Part shown: piece after piece, positions 31,817-36,049 of the stretch
How the letters are laid out: each line of letters begins with the position of its first letter
Numbering within the stretch: the first letter of the stretch is position 1
NCBI GenBank assembly: GCA_905479635.1
Contig: CAJQNG010000040.1
Coordinates: 1-36,049, forward strand
Direction: 5' to 3'
Source of the DNA: an uncultured Boseongicola sp.
Lineage (GTDB): Bacteria > Pseudomonadota > Alphaproteobacteria > Rhodobacterales > Rhodobacteraceae
Length of the DNA stretch: 36,049 nt
Made by a program: the position numbers and the translations under genes
Notes under the pieces: generated by a model
Database searches by the model: none
Told to the model about the DNA's origin: nothing
The model's input: only the letters and a program-made list of their open reading frames with translations

Positions 31817-32422
31817 ATGCGCCCTGTCACCGAAGCTATTCTGGTTATCGATGTTCAAAACGATTTTTGCCCGGGAGGCGCGTTGGCCGTCGCGGGAGGC
31901 AATGAGATTGTTGCTCCGATCAACGCGATGGTTCCCCAGTTTGCTGTACGGGTTTTCACGCAGGACTGGCACCCGGCAGGTCACTCGAGCTTTGCGTCAC
32001 AGCACGAAGGCGCAGCACCTTATTCCATGACAGAGATGGCGTACGGGCCGCAGGTTCTTTGGCCAGATCATTGCATTATCGGATCAGAGGGTGCCGGGTT
32101 TCATTCCCAATTGGATACCCGTGGAGCGGATGTGATCATCCGGAAGGGATTTCGGCGCGAGATTGATAGCTATTCAGCGTTCTTTGAGAATGACCAGACA
32201 ACTCCGACAGGGCTCGCGGGCTATCTTCGAACGCGAGGCATTGAGTCTGTCATTTTGGTTGGCCTTGCGACGGACTATTGCGTGAATTTCTCTGCGGTAG
32301 ATGCGGCCAGGCTTGGGTTTCAGGTTACCGTTGTTGAAAGCCTGTGCCGCGCGATTGATCTGGACGGATCGCTGTCCGCGGCCAAGGACGGAATGGCCGC
32401 GGCAGGGGTTCGGTTTGCCTGA
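31817..32422 (+). CDS. pncA: Nicotinamidase
   Basis: LVIDVQNDFCPGGALAV, TQDWHPAGHSSFAS, LWPDHCI, IRKGFRREIDSYSAF, GLATDYCVNFSAVDA. Confidence 0.94.
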   Translation: MRPVTEAILVIDVQNDFCPGGALAVAGGNEIVAPINAMVPQFAVRVFTQDWHPAGHSSFASQHEGAAPYSMTEMAYGPQVLWPDHCIIGSEGAGFHSQLDTRGADVIIRKGFRREIDSYSAFFENDQTTPTGLAGYLRTRGIESVILVGLATDYCVNFSAVDAARLGFQVTVVESLCRAIDLDGSLSAAKDGMAAAGVRFA

Positions 32423-34036
32423 TCAGTGGCCGCCAGCAAGGATACCAGTGCGGATCGAATAGTCAGTTGCAATCTCGTAGTCGGGGTCATCGTCGCTGTC
32501 GACGATGAGTTGACCGGCCTTTGATAGCAGCTGATGGCAGTCGTGGCTGAGATGGCGAAGTTGCAGAGACTTTCCTGCAGCTTCGTACTTCTCCGCGACG
32601 GCTTCGATGGCTGTCAACGCCGATTGATCAACGACGCGGCTATCGGCAAAATCCACGATGACGACAGCAGGGTCGTCCTTTGGCTCAAACAGTTCGGCAA
32701 AGCCTTCGGAGGAGCCGAAAAAGAGCGGGCCCTGGATTTGGTAGACCCGTGCGCCTTCTGGCGTGTCGTAACGTTTGGCGTGGATACGGGTTGCGTTATT
32801 CCACGCGTAAGTGAGGGCCGAGACGATCACGCCCACGACCACTGCCGTGGCGAGGTCGTACATCACGGTGACAATGGTCACCAAGACGATAACGGCCGAG
32901 TCCGAAAGCGGGACGCGGCGCATGATGTTGAATGAGTTCCACGCGAAGGTACCGATCACGACCATGAACATGACGCCGACAAGCGCGGCCAGTGGTATTT
33001 GTTCAATAAGGGGTGCTGCGACGACGATAAACATTAGCAAAAACAATGCTGCTGATATGCCGGAGACGCGGGTGCGACCGCCTGATTTCACGTTGATCAT
33101 CGACTGACCGATCATGGCGCAGCCGCCCATGCCTCCGAAGAAACCGGTGATGGTGTTGGCTGCTCCTTGAGCGATGCACTCGCGGCTGGCTCCGCCGCGC
33201 TTGCCAGTAATTTCGCCGACGAGGTTCAGCGTCAGGAGGCTTTCAATCAGGCCGATGGCCGATAGGATCAGCGCATAAGGCAGGATGATTTCGAAGGTCT
33301 CGAAGGTCAGCGGCACGACTGGCACGTGGAACAGGGGCAGACCGCCTTCGATGGAGGCGAGATCGCCGACGCGCGGCACATCTAAGCCGAAGACGATGAC
33401 GACCAAAGCGACGATTCCGATGCCTGCCAGCGGGGCAGGGATGGCGTTGGTAATCTTGGGCATGACCCAGATGATGCCCATCGTTGCAACAACAAGCATG
33501 AGCATCAGAGAAAGCGGCCAGCCTGTCATCCATTCACCACCGCCGATACCGTGACCGGAGGCTTCGGCTGTGCCTGGGACCTGAAACTGTGTGAGCTGTG
33601 CCAGGAAGATCACAATGGCGAGGCCGTTCACAAAGCCGAGCATGACGGGGTGCGGGACGAGGCGGATGAACTTGCCCCATTTGAGCACACCGACCGCAAT
33701 CTGGATCGCGCCCATAAGGACAACGGTTGCAAAAAGGTATTCCACCCCATGGGTTGCGACGAGGGACACCATGACGACCGCAAGCGCACCGGTTGCGCCC
33801 GAGATCATGCCGGGGCGACCGCCGAAGACGGCTGTGATCAGACCAACGATGAAGGCCGCGTAGAGTCCGACGAGGGGATGGACGCCTGCCACGAAGGCGA
33901 AAGCGACGGCTTCGGGAACGAGCGCGAGCGCAACGGTTAGGCCCGCAAGGAGTTCCGTCGGCAGGTGGCCGGTATCGGCTTTGCGGACGTAGCCGGGCAA
34001 GTCGGAAAAGATCGAGCGGCGGGCCAGAGCGGCCAT
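32423..34036 (-). CDS. SulP-family anion transporter with STAS domain
   Basis: ELLAGLTVALALVPEAVAFAFVAGVHPLVGLYAAF; GGMGGCAMIGQSMINVKSGGRTR; STAS VVIVDFADSRVVDQSALTAI. Start at 34036 or a nearby TTG is uncertain. Confidence 0.9.
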   Translation of the reverse strand: MAALARRSIFSDLPGYVRKADTGHLPTELLAGLTVALALVPEAVAFAFVAGVHPLVGLYAAFIVGLITAVFGGRPGMISGATGALAVVMVSLVATHGVEYLFATVVLMGAIQIAVGVLKWGKFIRLVPHPVMLGFVNGLAIVIFLAQLTQFQVPGTAEASGHGIGGGEWMTGWPLSLMLMLVVATMGIIWVMPKITNAIPAPLAGIGIVALVVIVFGLDVPRVGDLASIEGGLPLFHVPVVPLTFETFEIILPYALILSAIGLIESLLTLNLVGEITGKRGGASRECIAQGAANTITGFFGGMGGCAMIGQSMINVKSGGRTRVSGISAALFLLMFIVVAAPLIEQIPLAALVGVMFMVVIGTFAWNSFNIMRRVPLSDSAVIVLVTIVTVMYDLATAVVVGVIVSALTYAWNNATRIHAKRYDTPEGARVYQIQGPLFFGSSEGFAELFEPKDDPAVVIVDFADSRVVDQSALTAIEAVAEKYEAAGKSLQLRHLSHDCHQLLSKAGQLIVDSDDDPDYEIATDYSIRTGILAGGH

Positions 34037-34401
34037 TGTCAGTTTGGTCAAAACATGTCCTGGAGTTTTATCAAATTTGGTCGGGACGTAACATACTGAG
34101 CCTGAATTGCACGGTCTATCTTGGCATACCAACGTTGCGGTGTGGTAAATGGGGCGCGGCGGCGCAGCCCGTCCGGGTTGTGCGCTGAAGTATTTATCAA
34201 GGGGTGAAATTGGAGTGGTTAACGAGGCCTTGCCGCAACGGGCGTGTGTTGGGTGTTGTTTCTAATAGCCCAAGTCGAAAATGCCATGATTTGCAGAGGA
34301 AACGGGATGAAAGCCGATCTTGGCACCGCGTCGGTGCGTCTCGGTGCGAGCGGCACCGAAAAATAGCGCGTCATTAGGGAGGAGCCGGGTGGCGCTCGGC
34401 T

Positions 34402-35640
34402 CTAAAAGCGCAGGCGGGAGAGCCCGTAGCGGAAGAGACCGACTGATGCCGCTGTCACGACGAAATAGGGCATGCGCATCGCCATTTCTGCTCTCAAAGA
34501 GCATGTGACAATTGAGACGATCCCAGCCCCTGCAAGCACCGCAACTGCCATCAGGACCCAACCGAAGAAACGATAGAGAAAATCCACCCGGCCAGGCAAA
34601 TCGTCGGACTGAGACGTTGGCAATACGATACGGTAACACCGTTCCAAAGCTGAGCTGTGATCATCTCGCTCAAGAGTGCGAACCCCATAACATATGGGTT
34701 TGACGTCAGCGCTATGATCACGAAAGGGACGGCCATCATTGTGGGGGCAAGGAAGACGCTGCTTTGTGCGCCGATCCGTGCGACAAACCCTGGACCGAGA
34801 AGCTGCCAATCACACCACCGGCAGCACCCGGCCTGAGGCGGGTGCCATAACCGATCGTACTCAGCTCGAATATGTCCTGCGAACAAGGCACCAGGATGGT
34901 CATCGCCATCGTCGAGGCCGCGTGGATGAGACCAAGCATGACAGCGAGACGCAGGATCGCAGGGTGCGCGCGCATCCACGTCCAGCCTTCGAAAATTTCG
35001 GGCGAGACCTTGCAACGGAGTGCTGACTTGCGGTGGGGCATCGAGATTGACCAAGCGAGCCATGCCGCCAGAGCGAAGGTTACCGCATCCAATTAAAACG
35101 GCGCTGGTAAAGAGAAAGCCAGCCAGCGATGGGTCAACGAAGGAGCCCATTATGTGCTCAACGCTCACATTTGGCCGTTTGCGACCTCAAGATCGCCTTC
35201 GCCAGCGTGAGGGCAACACCGTTTGCACGGCGTTAACACGCAGCACTTGTGCGGAACCAAGGAGCAGCGCGCGGCCGGGCAGTGGCAGAACCGGCAGGAA
35301 CGGATCACTCGGCGGTGGAAACTCGGGGGGTGTGAGAATCGGGTCGATGACGCCCATGGTGAGGAGGAAACGGAAGATATCGGCTTGCACCATGAGATGG
35401 CGGCGATCGACCAATACTGCGACGAGATTGGATAAGAGGAGCCAGTGTAGTTTCGTCGAATGGGCAACGAGCGCGATCAGGTCAGGGTCACGGGTGATGA
35501 GTGTGGCGAGCCATGGGAAGGCGATCGCGGAGAGCTATCGCCCAGATTTGAGATGGCGGTTGCGGAAAAGAGAAGTTCGTAAGACCGGTTTGTACGCACA
35601 AGTTGTATCGCAAGCCAAAAGGCGGCATCCCCGATGGAAA
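34402..35640 (-). pseudogene. MFS transporter (MFS_3/enterobactin-exporter-like) pseudogene with multiple frameshifts
   Basis: Successive minus-strand fragments in different frames read as one MFS protein: IQLVRTNRSYELLFSATAISNLGD / LSAIAFPWLATLITRDPDLIALVA...DRRHLMVQADIFRFLLTMGV / GDLEVANGQM / SVEHIMGSFVDPSLAGFLF / MDAVTFALAAWLAWSI...EGWTWMRAHPAILRLAVMLGLIHA...GYG / ARIGAQSSVFLAPTMM...TVSYCQRL / YRFFGWVLMAVAVLAG. Confidence 0.85.
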
Positions 35641-35727
35641 CTCATTGGATGCGCCAAATGAAATGGGCGGCAGATTGCTCTGCCGCCCTGAGTTTGCTGA
35701 TCCGCCTTTACGAGAGAACGTGTGGTC

Positions 35728-36048
35728 TTAGTTAAACGAGTAGACCAGCGACACACCGAATGTATTGTCCGTGCTTTTAAAACCGGCTTCGGGATCGGTG
35801 TGGTATTCGGTCAGAATGCTCGTACGGAGCGCCATCGCATCAGTCATGGAAACGTTCAGCGCGAGGTCGTTGAAGACCACGGTGTCGCTGCTCGAAGTGA
35901 TCACGTCCGTGTCGTTGGTCACGAACACGGTGTCGTTCAGCTTGTGTGCATAGTCAGAGGCAAAACCAACCGCGCCTTCGCTAACGTCGGCCGAAGCCAC
36001 GTCGCTGAGTTTGGCGAAGCGGTAACCGGGACCGGCTTGAACTGACCA
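35728..36048 (-). CDS. DUF481/YdiY-like outer membrane protein, C-terminal part (runs off the window edge)
   Basis: Frame stays open to the window edge: WSVQAGPGYRFAKLSDVASADVSEGAVGFASDYAHKLNDTVFVTNDTDVI...NVSMTDAMALRTSILTEYHTDPEAGFKSTDNTFGVSLVYSFN; alternating beta-strand pattern ending in aromatic residues. Confidence 0.75.
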   Translation of the reverse strand, partial: WSVQAGPGYRFAKLSDVASADVSEGAVGFASDYAHKLNDTVFVTNDTDVITSSSDTVVFNDLALNVSMTDAMALRTSILTEYHTDPEAGFKSTDNTFGVSLVYSFN

Positions 36049-36049
36049 C

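Overview
Chromosomal window from an alphaproteobacterium, most likely Rhodobacteraceae (inferred from gene content and order). The backbone is ubiB-ubiE (minus), then mutM, enoyl-CoA hydratase, rpsT, rhodanese, dnaA, dnaN, recF, lysE-like and gyrB (plus), followed by trhO, pncA and a SulP transporter. Left of this is a catabolic region: a Liv-type ABC transporter (livK/H/M/G/F-like), an alpha/beta hydrolase, 3-hydroxyanthranilate 3,4-dioxygenase, an aldehyde dehydrogenase, aspartate dehydrogenase, a DHDPS-family lyase and an IlvD/Edd-family dehydratase, the last five in strictly alternating orientation. The far left (1-5700) looks like an accessory segment. It holds a 140-bp inverted-repeat-bounded element, an apparent EcoRII-type restriction endonuclease fragment, and a translationally coupled three-gene operon: a fatty-acid-hydroxylase/sterol-desaturase-like membrane protein, a GH3-family acyl-acid-amido synthetase and an enolase-superfamily epimerase/racemase. 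Upstream of the operon is a small lipoprotein gene under two TetR-type palindromes. This operon is the best candidate for an undescribed pathway, possibly an N-acyl-amino-acid or D-amino-acid conjugate. Gene relics are unusually visible: a truncated restriction enzyme, a flgD C-terminal fragment, an amber-interrupted membrane protein and a multiply frameshifted MFS transporter. All assignments come from reading the sequence by eye; no database search was run.
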